From assembly GCA_029948255.1 (NCBI GenBank), contig JALIZF010001400.1:124001-188000 (forward strand): a DNA stretch of 64,000 nucleotides, in the 5' to 3' direction. Made by a program: the position numbers and the translations under genes. Below are positions 37,101-52,000 of the stretch, one piece after another (position 1 is the first letter of the stretch; every line of letters begins with the position of its first letter). The notes beneath the pieces are model-generated. The model saw only the letters and a program-made list of their open reading frames with translations. It was not told the DNA's origin and made no database searches. The DNA is from Telmatactis stephensoni (taxonomy: Eukaryota; Cnidaria; Anthozoa; Actiniaria; Isophelliidae).

Positions 37101-40100
37101 TCCATCATGGAATCACTTGTCCAAGCAGGTGGTTTTCTGTTTCTTGTAGATCTTGAAGTTGATTCAGTTTTCACAGGCCTGCTGTCTCATCTCTTTGAGA
37201 TGTCGTTTGTTGTTCAGGGGTTTCTTCAGCTTTGGATTCATTGAAATTCTCCACAAGAGTCCTTTTTGTCTTAACCAGTACTTTTCTACAGGTTGTTCTG
37301 TTGGTTTTAGACCATCTATGTGTACAACTTTGGTTTGGGACTTGACATTACTTTGAATTCGATAGATCATGTCGTCCAGTCGATGAGTTACAACAAACGG
37401 TCCTTCCCACGGTCTATGTAGCTGACTAAGACCTTTCTTGTGTTGAGGGTTGTGTAGTCACACTGAATCACTGACTTTGAGGAATCTTTTTGGCCTTGTG
37501 ATCATACCAGTGTTTTTGTCTCTTGCTTGAAAGTTTAAGGTGGCTTCTTGCAAAGTCATGAACTATCTTCATACAGTCCCTGAGGGTGGTAACGTGTTAA
37601 TTCTTGTGGTTTGTTGCTCTCCGGTTGTGAGGGTCTGGTGTGCTAGAGACTTCTCCTCGGCAATTGGATTCATTATCTACGTGTTCCTTTTCCTTGGCCT
37701 GCTTGCAAAACATACAATCTGTGCAGGGTCGTCTGGAGAGGACGTCAGCTTTCGTGTGCCTTATTCCACTGTGATGCTTGATCTTCATGTTGTATGTACC
37801 AAGAAGCTCCAACCATCTTGCAAGTTGACCTTCTGGAAGTTGAGCAGCCACCAGGGTGCACCAGTAGGTGATTTGGAAGGTCCAGTAGGTGATTTGGAAG
37901 GTCATTTTTCTCTTCAGTGATGCTTGTCATTGACTTGTCATTATCGTCCCTACAGTGTTGTGGTAAATTGTGCGTGGGATGTCTGTTGGGTTGAGAAGTT
38001 GGAGTGGTGATCCTGTGATCACTGACTTCACTATGAGGACTTGGTTGGACTTGAGTAGATGAGGAGATGTAGACAAGCTGTTGGTTCCATCACCGCTACA
38101 GTGCTTTCCTTGCATGGTTTTACATGTGAGTTCCCTTTTGATGACCACTTTGCTAGAGGGAAGGAATTATAACTGTGGTTGCTTTAACTGCTATGTGGTA
38201 ACATGAAGGTCTGCTCTGCTTGCTTGGCCTGCTGTGTTCTTCTGTAGCTACCTTCTGTTGACCACCACATTATTTCTCCTCCTGCAGCATGAATCAGGTC
38301 CAGTCCAAGGATTCCATCTTGCTCAATGTCTGCTACCCATACTTTATGGAATCTCTCTTTTTTTCCCAGTTGGACATTAAACATCCCATGGCCAGTGAAA
38401 GTTGATGCATTGCATACCATTGACGAGGACCATCTTATCTGCTGCTTGTTGAAGTGCAAGGGGGTCGACCATCTGTTCCACAATGCTTGACTTTACGATT
38501 GTGATGTTGGCGCTCATCGTCGCAGTCTTTCACTCTTCCCGACTTCTCTTGTATTAGACTTCTCTTGTATTAGCCTGATCATGCAAAGATAGTCAGCAGT
38601 CAATCCTTAGCAACTGACTCCTGACTATCTGGACATCAAGTATATTATTTTCCTAGGCTGATCTTGTACATTTGTATTTTGTAAGTTCTTACATGATTGT
38701 ATAAAGTATAATAGTCAAGATTGTATGCAGAGCTCTTAATTTGTTACAGTAAATGTATGATATCAGTTTGAATTAGATCAATAGAGCTGATCCCAATTAC
38801 ATTGGAGATGGGATTTGCCCGAGGTGATTAGTCCTGTAATATAGTACTTTAATTCAGATTCCATGGCTACTTTCAGTATCCTAATTTTCCAGTAAAGTTG
38901 GGTATTGTACATCTGTGGCATGAATTGATTATGTTTCTATTTTTAAAACATCAACCTGGCTGTACATGTAGGATTCCACAAACCTTTACTGCTAAATTTC
39001 ATAGACTGATATCGGTGGAATAGAAATTTTTGTAAATTTGTGTTCAGTAAGAAGTCACTTAAAAATGGGATTTGGTCAGGGAAAAGTCAGGGAATTTTGT
39101 TTTACCAGGAAAGTGGGAACCCTGGCATTCTTAGTGTTACATTTAGTTATTTTTTTTAAGTGCTGTCAGTTTATTCTGATAAGTTGTTTTTACAGACTTT
39201 ACCCCTGACATCAAACTCAACCCCTGTGAAGCTAACTTTGCAAACAGAAGAAATCCCAACCAACTTGGAGGATATGGAAAAGGTAATGCTGCATCTATTT
39301 TCTGCTTCTATTTTGTCTTGAATGTATCATTCCATAAAATATGCAGGGGAACAGAGAAGGTGTTTTTGGCTACACCTGTTTATTTTTGCATTATATTATA
39401 TTATATATAAATCTACACTTTAGTTAGATCTCATTCCTCAAATATTATTTATATTTTCAGAAAGTTTCAAAAATTGTTTCCATGAGAATATGCCAGGAAT
39501 TGGTAAGTTTGTGCAGAATCTTTATAACTAATCTTGTACATGCAGTACAATGGCACTATTTATTTACATGTATGTATGACCATGCACGCATGCATGTAGC
39601 CTGGACACTAGCAAATCAAGGGATTTGATTGGTTAGATTGCATCTCTAGATTCTTTGGTAATAGCTGTTCTGATTGCATATGAAGTTCTTTATATTTATG
39701 AAAAATATTCTTTACAGAGGTGTCTAGTTTTCAAACAAAAAAGTATTGGATTTCCTTCACAACAGAGGTCAATAAACTAATAAAACTTTTAAAAACTTAA
39801 ACTCTGTTATGGACATTACAAAAAAAAAAAAAAAAAAGAAAAAAGAAAAAAAGAAAACAACCTGAAGTTGCACAGCTTAAATTTATTCTCATATTCATAT
39901 TCATTCATGTTAAAAAAATCACATTGAGGAAATGTTCTGATTCTTTTAAGAATGACAAAAAAAAAAAAAAACCCACCTATATATTATGTGCTGTATGATT
40001 TACTTAATTTTATTTTATGTACAGTATAATACATGTATATTGGTGTTGCAGGAACCCATGAAGTTCTCTATCAAGTGTCACGATAGATGCACCCATACTC

Positions 40101-41480
40101 CTGATGAACGTTTTAAGAGATTTGATCTTTGGAAAACTATAACTGACCTAGTCAAACGAGATTGCGCCAACATAGTTATACAACAGTTGGTACTAGGTAA
40201 GGTTTAATGCCTATATGCCAGTTTGCTTATGGTTTGGTAGATTGAGTCTGGAATGAATGGAAATCTTACATTTACTGATGTTTGAGCCTTACCTTTTATC
40301 AGAGTAAAAGAGTCTAGAGTAGGGTGTTAGCTATAGGGAGGACTATACAAATAGTGATCAGTTGGTAATTGAGAATTTAGCCGGTGATTATCAGTCTGTG
40401 ATCGTTTTGTCTGACTTGTAGTCAGTGCAAGTCCTACCTCAGCAGAAGAAGACTTATGGTCTGAGTTTTGTAATTCAAGTCATTCTCAGGTATGTATTTG
40501 AATTTAGCAATGCTTCATGCAACCCTTAATATGCTTCTCTTGTGTTTAGCAGGCTATATCCTATTTGCATCCATCACTAATTCAATGGATGCATGAAGAA
40601 CATCTTGATTACATGTACTTTTGGTTATTTTTTTTTCAGGGACCTTCTTTCTACTTTCTGGGCTGTGTTGCTGGTTGGTCATCAGATGGTGCTGTTGTTT
40701 CACAGGAACTTTTAACTAGACTCCTTGAACATGCAAAACAGGACAATCTTGCTAAAGAAACATTTTTAAACATGGTACGAATTCAATTCCCGTTTTTGTT
40801 AAAAAATTCTAAATAAGTTTGAATTTTACATGTAAAGGATATTGCACAGTGTGGGTTTTATCTTTTAGTGCTAAGGATATATTTTATTAGTGAGTGCAGC
40901 AAATGATTAAGATACAGTGTCTCATGTGACAAGATGCATGATTTTATTCTGAATCACTCGACTATTTTTGTACATGTAGGTGTTGATTAGTTACTGCGGT
41001 TTTCGATATTCTGCAAACTCCGACTTTCTAATGCCAACTGCTAATTTGCTTTTTTGCTTCTGTCAATCAAAATTAAAAATCACTAATAGGAATAATTATT
41101 AATACCAAAATGATAGTATAGCTAATAAATTATTTCGTTTATATAGCTTATACATATCTAAATATATATAAAGATCGTACTTGGTCCGCATTTTATGAGA
41201 TTTTGAGAGCTTGTAGTATTAATTTTTTGATGTTTTGTTTTGGTGGAAGCAAATAACCAAATTCCAACAGACTGTTTGAAGGTGATAGTTTGCAGAATAT
41301 TGAAATCCGCAGTAACTGTCATTGGTTTATGCATAGAAATGCTGCCTGATAGCATTTTTAGCTTTAGTTTTGTTTAGTTGTCCATGAGTGACTCTTGAAC
41401 TAAGCTGCCCATATAATTCCTTTGCAGATCTCAATATCAGGAAAACACATCAAATCCTTGTCAAGGTATAAATAATGACA

Positions 41481-41535
<55 letters not shown>

Positions 41536-44500
41536 AACAACAACAAACAGAAGACTGGGAGTTACTTAGTTAATAATTATAATAATATATTATTACCTTA
41601 TTCATTTTTCCAATGTCTAGGAGAAATGTGAATTGAGAAAGCAATTAATATTATAGAGCTACACTGTTGTGAACCTTTAACCTACAGTTTGGAGATTGAA
41701 TGTTGTGCTTATCTGTGTACAGGTTGGATGAAGTTGCTTTACACTGTAGCAGTCTACTAAAAGGTTTAGAAATCCTGATCAACCAGGTACTTCTTGTAAG
41801 CGTATCTAAAAACAATTCTAGAAATTGTACATGATTGTATGCACCTTCACTCTATTTGACCAATCAAAATATGGCTAATTTTTATAATTAACTGCATTTG
41901 TTTATACAGGCTGAGTTTTGCAGCTAAGAGCTCACTACCTCTACTCACTACCTCTACATTAAATTATTTTGCAAACATTGTTCAACTCACATGTTGATTT
42001 TTGCTGAGGGAGGAAAAACCAGAGTACCCAGAGAAAAAACCCTTGTGGAACTTGCTATTAGAATAAAGTAGATCACTGGCTATTAGAGTACAATAGAGTT
42101 TGACTGGTAAAACAACTTTGTTTGCTTTCAGCCCATTATGATTGACTTCTTGTCAGAACATTTATTGAAAGAGGTTGAGGAAAGTTCTAAGCAACTGGTA
42201 AGAACTCTTGCAGTAGTACATGTGGATGCAAAATAGCTTGACACTCCCCTAGGCTCTTTTTGGTCTATTAATGACAGTGCTGGCAATTAATGCCTTTCCT
42301 GACCCTTTCTCACATCCCAATGTTGCTGTCTGATTGCTAAGGAGCTTGCTTGTGCAAAATTGATTATGGACCTAGAAAGAACAGGTTTTTTATTGCCCAA
42401 GTAGCTCAGTGGTTACTGGTTAAACTGGGTTAAGTCTGAGGGTCGGTTTTTCAAAGGAATTCGTATTAATTTTGTGGAACATCTACTTAAGGAATATGAA
42501 AAGCGCGTGCATGTCTCTGTTCTGTGATATAAACACGAGGAACACGAGGCGTAGCCGAGTGTTTCTCTTGCTTTTCGAGTGCTCTACATCTTCAAGAGTG
42601 TTTATATCACAGAACAGAGACATAAGCGATCATTTTATATTGCTTATACAATATATATATATACACATTTACATAGGGTGGATCCAGGAAGTTTTCGGAG
42701 AGGGAGGGTCCAAATGTATGCTGAGCAAAACCTGCTGGAACTTTTCACGGCCACTCAATTCACTGTCCCTTCTGGTCACATATTAAAAATAAATTTCTAA
42801 AGACTCTTACCATCATTGTACATGAACATGAACTTTGCATCAAGTAGTCAAGTGGTACAAACGCGGCCATGCTGCGACATGTTAGATAGTGGCGGTTTGA
42901 TGGTGGTTTCTTTTGAAGGGTCATTCCTTTGTTAGGTGCAGCACGTTAGATTTTGTACTATGTGACCGGTTGATGCAAAAAACAAATCTCATCTGCTCAT
43001 AAAGGATGCGGCGCTAAAACATTCTCCTCTTGTTTTTGGTGACGAATCTTGTACAGATGTCATCAACATCAATATCAATGAACTCTACATGTAGATCATG
43101 ATGTACATACAAATGCATTGAAGCAAGTCCTGAAAGGTGCTCCTCCGACATCCTGTTTCTTAGGTATGACTTTCTTCGCAGGCCAGAAAATTAAAACTTA
43201 GCTCTAGCAAAACTAACTGGGAGTGTACACCCTACTCAGTTTAAGTAAAACTTGAATGTTGGGGTATCTATCCTCGTCAGCAAATCTCAAAACATTCAAT
43301 AAGATTTGCCGGCAGTTTTAGATTTGGTGTGAGCTATTTCCAGAATTAAGTATTTCCATTCCTTAAACTCATGAAGAAGTGACGAAGGTGTAGGTAAGTC
43401 AAAGATTGTCGTGCTTCACCATCGCCGTTGGAACCAGAGCAAATATTTCAGCTCCTTCCCTGTTGCCTTTCATGAATCGAGTATTCATTTCCTCTAATAA
43501 GTGATCAAGAAAAGGTATAGCAACATTGATTCGATAATGTGATTCTGGATTAATGCTTGGGGCATTGCTCTGATCAATGTGCCTGCCTCCCATGGCCAGT
43601 AATTCTTGGAGTTGTGACTTGAGCACCAATCTTGACTGCCAGTCTTGAGGCATCTTCAGACCATTCGTGACATTCTCTATGTTTGACCTCATTCTGCCGA
43701 CTGCTTGAATTGTAGCATCAATCGTAGAATATGCTTGCAATATATCTTGGACTCTCCTGTGTAGCTTGGCTGTGTAACTTGGCTTCACTGATGCTATTCT
43801 TCGTAATCAAGAAGGTGAAAATGAATTCAAATATCTTCAGGTTTGTTAGAAGACCTTGTGCCTTGATTGCAGTATTCCTGTCTCTTATAAAATATCTGAG
43901 TAAATATGAGGATGGGAGTCTTTGTCAATTTTCGCGTCCAAGCTGATGCAAATGTTCTTGTCAAGTTCGTAGAATGCTCATAGCATTCATGTCTTTCAAC
44001 GCAAAAGCTTTACCTTTTTGGTGCACAACTACACTTTTCCAGAATTTGTTCTGGAAGAAGAAGAAAGGTTCATTTAAGGTTCCAATCATGTTTCTGACGG
44101 AAGGCAATTTGCATGTGGATGCAACGCAAGATTTAAAACATGACATCACTGTTACAATGAGTATACAATGCAAGTGATACTACTCTCTTGATTCTTCCTT
44201 GTACACCACATGCTTCAGAAGACATAGCCACACCATCATATGCGTGATTGATCAGTTGTTTCTAGCTAAAGTTAGCAAAATAGCATTTGCTATGGTCTCC
44301 CCTGTTGTCTTATTAAGATTGATGAAATCAAAAAAAAAAAATACTTCTTTGAACTAAGAGGAAGCACGATTGCTTGGATCTAAAAACCTAAGACAAACAC
44401 TTAACACTTTTATACAATAACCATCATATAAGGCGCGTTCTCATTGGCCGAACGACGCGTATATTGTGAACTCTAAATATGCACCAGCACGCTCGCGCAC

Positions 44501-45945
44501 TTTTCAAATTTTTGGTCAACGTAAATGAAAACTGAATTTGCTCGAAAACAACATTGCATTTTATAAAAGAAATAGAAAACTTGCCCGCTGTGCTGTGTGC
44601 AGATTTAGAGCACTTGGGGATTGATCAGAACACTCGAGAAGTGAGAAGCAACATTCATAATCATAATCATTCATACAAAATTTAATTCAAACCTGTGGTA
44701 AAACTAAATTCTAGGATAAAACAATCAATTGAACCCCAGGTATGACAGGGGGGTCTGGACTCTCCTGACCCTCCCCTTGGATCCGCCACTGTTTCATGAT
44801 GGGAATTTGCACTTTTTATCCCAGTTTTCACTAAGAGGGTCTCTACCCTTAAGCATCCAATTGCAGCGATGTGACATCAATTGAGTAATATGGCAAAATG
44901 TACCAGTTGCAACATTTTACAGTCTGTGATAATAAGTTGCCCATGATCATATCCTTGATATCCTTGATTTCAGGGTAGCTATTTCCAAGAGAAATCACTG
45001 TTTTCTTCATTTCTGTCCCTGACAACATTAGAAGCTAAGGTAACAGGCAAGTCTCAAGCATCACAACCATTTAATAATCTACCTCACTTTCCAAGACCAG
45101 TTCAAAGTGATGTGGAACGTGTACAGGTACTGCCATAATTACATTAAAGTGTGGTAGTTATACAGGCTGATCCTACTGCATTTGCACAATAATGCCGCAT
45201 TGCAAGTTACAGAGCAAATGTTACTATCCTGTGCACAACAATATTTTCTGTTAATAAGATAGAAGACCTCTCTACTCTTTGCAACAAACTGCAGTAATAC
45301 AATAAGCCACATTTGCTCTGCAACTAGCAACATAATGTTGTCTATAACAGTAGCTATACTGCATCTTTATCATGTGTTATTACAGTGCTGCGCCTCGAAC
45401 CGTTGCCACTACCACAAAGTTTTTGATTACTTTTTGACATCTTTTGGACAACTTTGAATACCGCTAACCAATTAGATACTGGCGCTTCACTTTGATGTCT
45501 CGATAGGCGGAGTTTGTACATCATATCGAAACATCAAACTGAAGCGACGATATTTAATTGGTTAGCGGTATTCTAGGTTGTCAAAAAGGTCAAAAATTAA
45601 TCAAAAACTTTGTGGAAGTGGCAACGGTTCGAAGCGCAGCACTGTAATTGGCTAAAGCTGTGCCAACACTTATGAGTAGTGGTGATTGGATGTTCTTGTC
45701 ATTGGCTTGACATTTGATATCTCAACCAGAGAAGAATTAAATCTCAATCTATAGAAGAATTCAGTCTCTCCAAATGTATACAAAATGTACAAGTCTGACG
45801 ATGGAAATAAAAATGTTAAAGAAACTGCAATGTATATGTTCATGTACACAGACATATTTCAGTCAGTTGTACGCTGATTATGCTTTATTAGCTTTTTAGT
45901 TATTTTAGATGACCATTATCATCAATAGTCTTGTAATCGTCTGTA

Positions 45946-46003
<58 letters not shown>

Positions 46004-49000
46004 CCCAAAAAAAAATTTCCAAAAATTCAAACAGATGAGAGGGTGAACAGTAGAATGTGTAGTCAGACAGACAAGCAGATAGACAGACATTTACTGTTAG
46101 TTCAACCCGCATATATAGCATGCCATCTGACAGTTTCTCTATTTTATTTAGAGTCAAATTCAAGATGCATTCCATTCTTGTCAAACTGTGGTTCATAAAG
46201 TTTTACGACGAGTGTTAATGAAACATCACCAAAGGTATTAACGAACATTTTTGCATTTAATACAGTAGATAGCTGGCAAACAAAGTGCCAAATAACCAGC
46301 AAATGTATAGCTAAAGCCAGACCGGCTTCTCTTTACCTGCCTAAGAAAGCTTTTGGTACCAGTTTAGTCACACAAAGTGAGGTTAATTACTGTCCAGGAG
46401 ATAAAATAATTCTATTGACTAGATAAGGCTCCTTGTGCACGTGACACCTATAGATGCTATAAATGTCATCTTCAATTATTTTACTTTTTTGGAGCTCCTA
46501 CCGTGGAGGGAATTTAAAAGACGATCATCATCCACCCCACCTGTGCATTGCAAGTCTACACATACCCTGTGATTTAACGTAGCTCCTGTATAATTCAAGC
46601 GAATTTTGGCGATATTTTTAAGTCGCCCGCTTTGCGTCAATAATTCACTAATTTTATCGTACTTAACACCAAGACTAATTCAATTATTTTACATTTTGGC
46701 GGTGTTTTCGAAATTTTATCCAATAGCCGCATTTACCGATGCCAGTCGATATTCAAGCGAAACTATTTCTACAAAAACTTTTTCCGAACCTCGTGTTTAG
46801 ATTGCACGTGGGAGTGCACTTCATATTCAGTAGTTGGACTTGTTTGACACTCATCAAATAATGATGCAAAAACGTCAAGATTACACATGAATAAATGCTA
46901 GAGTTCCTTTCGGTCGTGCAATCACCAATCGCCGATCGCCATTCGCTCCGTCAACCTTTTTTAAATCGGTTGAACTGTTGCTGCTCCGTGATGCTGTATT
47001 TGCGCGTAAACATTTTTTCTCATTTTTTGGACCGAAGTTGTTACGTAAAATTAGTTCGAACGATTTTCTTTTTGCTAGGGACCTAAAAAGCCTGTAAACG
47101 AGGTTTCAAAGATATTGGATGTGAGAATAAGATTTGGTAGAGGAGTTTAAATAGTGTGGTTTGAATATCGACCTGCATCAGCAAATGCGGCTATTAAAGA
47201 AAACACCACCAAATTCTACAATAATTGAATTAGTTTTGATATAAAGGACAATAAAATTGCATTATTGACGCCAAGCGAGCGAGTTAAAAATTTCGCCAAA
47301 ACTCGCTTGAATTATGCTGGAGCCTCCTAAACTGTACTCCCTTTGAACCGATCTAACCCCCTTGGGAATTATTGGATGGATGTATACATGGAAGTAAATG
47401 ATGTCTTGCTTATTTGCAGTGCTCTTGGTTGGCTGGCTGCAGTAGTTATGGATAATGATGTTAGAGCAGCAGTGTTACTTAGTGAGGATCATGATGGTGC
47501 TATAGCCTGTGATGGTAAATTGCTCGCCAATGAGTTTTCATGGAACATTTGAAGAGGTACCCATGAAGATAGCTTGAGTGACTTTGCAGCAATGTTTTCT
47601 GCAAATGGTCTCAAATGGTCATCGATAGACCTTCCTTTGTTCACATATCAAAGTCATTTAGGCATTTTCATGGGCATCTATCTCTTCAGTTATCTTATCA
47701 CTTGATGACACGTCATTCTAAAGTCAAAGCCACTTGAATTGTGGGACTGTTTTGAAAGACACTGTTTTTAAAAAAAGGTGAAGTAAAATTCTTGTAAAAT
47801 CAGACTGTAATAATTTGTCTTTGCTAAGGTTATTTTTCTCATTTTTTTTGCGCTGTTTCTATCATATCTTGAATTTTAAAATGTCCATGATTTACCACCA
47901 TTCCACAGTAATTATGATATGGTGTATGTTCATTTCTCCCTAGGCTATATGATGAACCTGTGCCATGTGTTACTTCAACTATGTGAACCGTTCTTTGTGA
48001 GTAAAGGTGACAGTAAGATAGCTGATATAAACCCTGGTTACTGTACATCAGATGCATGTCGACTGAACCATGACAATGAAAGAACATTAAGTGGTAGTTG
48101 TATTGGTATGTATGGCCATACAAACATGCTAAGGTGATGAAATGGTAGAATGACTGAAAGTCAAAGTTTGACATCAGCCATTTACCACCGTGTGCATAAT
48201 TACGCGTCCAGCCAGACTAAAGTCTCGATTGGGATTTGGTCAATAGGCTACCGGGAAGCCAGCAAAGTGTACAGGCATTGTATAGAAAACTCCGCCTCTG
48301 TCTGGATTTTTGGTAGCCTATTGACCAAATTCGAGACTTTAGACCTAGTTCAAACGTCGCTTCTCACATGTGCTGAATTCAATGCAAATGAGATGATAAT
48401 GAGTAGAAACAAAAGATTTGACTAATTTGCATTGAAGATGCGACGTTTGAACTAGACCTTAGTCTTGCGGGACGCGTAGTTTTGAACACGGTGGTAATAG
48501 AGGCACACTGTCTATCAATGGATAATAGTTCGTTTGACTTTCGGCAACTGGCTGCTTACATGTAACTGTAATTCTAGCGGTCTGGATATTTTCATATGGG
48601 ATCGGATAATCAATTCTTGGTGTGTACAGTAGAGCAGTTGATATGACTATGAAGGGCTGTGTTGTAATTGGTCAATGTCCTATCCAATTAAAACAAAGCT
48701 CAGCACTGACTTTTCCAGTGCCACACGAGAATTGTTCTAGTAGCAGCCATTAATTGCATAATTTGAAATCTATCCTCATTTTAACTTGTGTTTTTTATTT
48801 GGATTCGTGACTGAATCAGGCTCTGAAGGTGAAGGTAAAGAAGACCAAAGAAACTTTATTTTACAGGAGAATTTAACAGGTAAACATGATGACTGATGAG
48901 CGATGTTTTTTACAACACTTGACACTAATCTCGCGATCTGATTGGCTGATTAGAGTGTGTCAATAAGAGGACAGACACACTGCTGACGCGTTTCGGCGCG

Positions 49001-52000
49001 CGCGCGCTCGTTCTGTTGCTCCGTTTCATGAGGATTTTTTAACTTTTATCTCAAATAATTGCTGTAAAAAACGAATTGAAGATGGTTTGAGTTGTCTGTC
49101 CTCTTATTGACACACTCTTGACGCCATCAAATGTTCAAAACTTTGCAGTGAAATCACTTGCTGCGCTCGTGATTCCACTTGAGTTTTGAACATTTTATGA
49201 CGTCAAGAGTGTGTCAATAAGAGGACAAACAACTCAAAACCATCTTCAATTTGTTAAATTGATCACTAGCTCACAGTGACATGCAGTGTTTCGCATGATT
49301 TTAAAGTCAAGGAATTTAAAATCAGAAAAAATACTACGGTCATGGAAACGTCATGGGATTTTAGATTTTTGCTAAAAATGTTTCGAAATGAGGAAACTGT
49401 AAATTTTTTTGTGGAACAAAAATGGAATTGGACCAAAAGTCAAGAAAAAGACATGGAAATATCATGAATGAATTCCCATGGGAAGTAACTTCGAAGTACA
49501 CCAACAAAGTTCGTGAACTTCGCAGTTTCTAAACAAACTTTTGAATCCGCTTGTCAAATGTTATGTGAAACACACTGTAACAGAACACTTGTTTTCGTTG
49601 TAGGAAAGTTTGTTCTAAAAACTGAGATATTTCACCTTACACAGCGAGCACTTCACATCGGTCTGGTCAACACCATACAACACTACAACAGACTTATAAG
49701 GTAGGATTTAACACATATTAACACTTTGTTGATCGTTATTGGGATGGTTAATACTTTTGTACGGTTTTTTTCAGGCAGTATCTGATTTTGAAAGAAATGA
49801 ATGAAGGCAAAGAGAAAGAAAAATATGTGCAGCAGATTCTGTTTGTAAGTATTCTACATATAGCTATCAGCGGCTGTTGCCAGTGAATTAGAACTCCATT
49901 TTAAGAAAATTGCGAAAGAAAGGGCGGAGAAAAAAGGTATTGACAATGCTTAAGTATCTTTTTATTGTTTTTTGCAGTTGTTTGTGTTCCAGTGGAGAAC
50001 TGTTCTTGAAGATGCACAGTTCATGAGACTGTGTTGTGAATTCTACCTGACAAGTGCAGTGTGGTTATATAAAGCACTAGAAAACTGTCAACAGTCATCC
50101 TCCACGCAGGTAAACGTTCACTACTGGGGTCAGAGAGGGACCAACACTGAAATAACTAAGGGTGGAATGGTTGGCCGAGCGGTTAGAGCGCTGGCCTTTC
50201 ACCGCTGTGGTCCGGGTTTGAGTCCCAGCTCGAGCGCCTAGATCATATATGAATTGAGTTTGTTGATGTGTTCTCTACCATGCCACGAGGATTTTTTCTC
50301 CGGGTTCTCCGGTTTTTCCTCCCTCAGCAAAAATCAACATGTGAGTCGAGTGATTATTTGCAAAATACTTAATGTAGTGGTAGTGTGTGAGTACAGTGTT
50401 CCCCAATTAGTGCGCAAGCGCTAGAAGACTTGGACACTTCAATAGACAGTTAATATTAAGGAAAAGATGCTGCCTTTGTAATTACGTCTGTAAATGGTTA
50501 GACCCTCCCGTCTTGTCGGATAAAGACGTTAAACTGTAGCTGTCTCTCGACACTATACATTAAAGCTGCATTGGAGGACATAAAAGAACCCACACTATTC
50601 AGGAAGAGTAGGGCATGGAGTTTCCAGTGTGTTTCCTGGCCTAATTTAAGATATCCCATTCAATTGTAGTATGCCTTCCATTATGGCGAAACAAGATTGA
50701 GAATATGACTTGATGATACATGTTCTTATGCTATAAGTAAAATATATACAAACTCTCTTAACTCACTGCAAGATATGTTGGTTTTAGGAATTATCTTCAG
50801 AGGAAGTAAAAGAGAATCAAAAGGTTTTGTTGTCGTCCATTCCTGAGTTCTACGTTAAAGATATGTGCACATGGTTTTATTACGTGGCAACAAATACCCC
50901 TCAAGTCTTACGAGGACTCAAGGTACCATCACTCCCTGCCCTAGTGCCATGTGCATTCCATTCTCCTTTACACCTATTTTCAAAATTACGCGACCTTTGC
51001 AGACGACACTTGAATGGCTTTTTCAGTGTTTTGACTACCGTCAATCAAATCTCCGACTATTCGTTCTCCCTGAAGCAAGCTTAAATTTACATCAAAAGTC
51101 GGAAAATACTAAATGTTCTGTCAATAAATTCAAGTTTGTTTTGTTTCTGAATTTAGAAAGCTAAAATTTTACAAATTCTAGTCGTTACAATTTGATTGAC
51201 AGAAGCGTGAAATCCAGACAAGCCATCGCCACTAGGTCGCGTAATTTTGAAATTGGGTGTAAGTGTTCATAAAATATTTTGCTTGGTGAATTTACCAAGC
51301 CGTTTTTTGGACAATTTGTCCATCTAGACGAAAATCACGACACAGAAAGATCGTCTTAACAAACGATCAAAACGATCTTACAAAATCAGACGACTCTTTC
51401 GTCTCCCGTTGTGACAATGACGATTTGTTTGTCTGAGATGGTTTGTCCGTCTTCTAGTGTAAAAACGGCTGGCCAATCAGCTGTCGTATAAAGGTTCTCC
51501 TTTGTTCTCTGTATTAATTATTTAAGTGCGTTGATTGTACAAACCTATATGAATGGTATATTTTTAGATCATCCACTTTGTGGATTGCTGTGCTGCTATA
51601 ATGAGCAGTAAAGGCTTTGTTCCTGGTCCTATGGTGTCTAGTAAGATTGTTACTGCTCTGTTAGCCTTTGCTGATAGCTGTAACAGAAATCAAACGTAAG
51701 TCATGCTTCATGTCGAGATATGAATGAATAAAATGAACAAATAAATGAAGAATGGGAACTAGAGAGTTTTATTTATCTATTTATTGATGGGAACAGTTAT
51801 CACTAATCAGCATAACAATTTGTAATTATGTTAAGCACCAATACGTACATTTATCGATGAAGCGCACCCATCTAGACTTTCATGTCACTGCATCAGCCGT
51901 AACACAGACTCAGTAATGTGCTGCTCATTGCTTCATTGGCGATGCTTGTCTTTTGTCACAAGATAAGTGCGATACTGAGGCCCACTCTAATTCAGCTAAT

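Noticed and set aside
44974..45039. A shorter exon 17 ending at the GTAACA donor at 45040
   Set aside because: The longer exon to 45126 keeps the frame and adds a segment that aligns with the UBE4B region after YLGAFFSFSVF, so the GTACTG donor at 45127 was preferred.
45900..46196. A minus-strand ORF with a long poly-Phe run
   Set aside because: The run is a poly(A) tract read backwards; no protein features surround it.
50161..50241. A tRNA gene of Leu/Ser type
   Set aside because: It has box A- and box B-like words, but the 5' and 3' ends do not pair as an acceptor stem and it runs into a SINE body shared with other copies.
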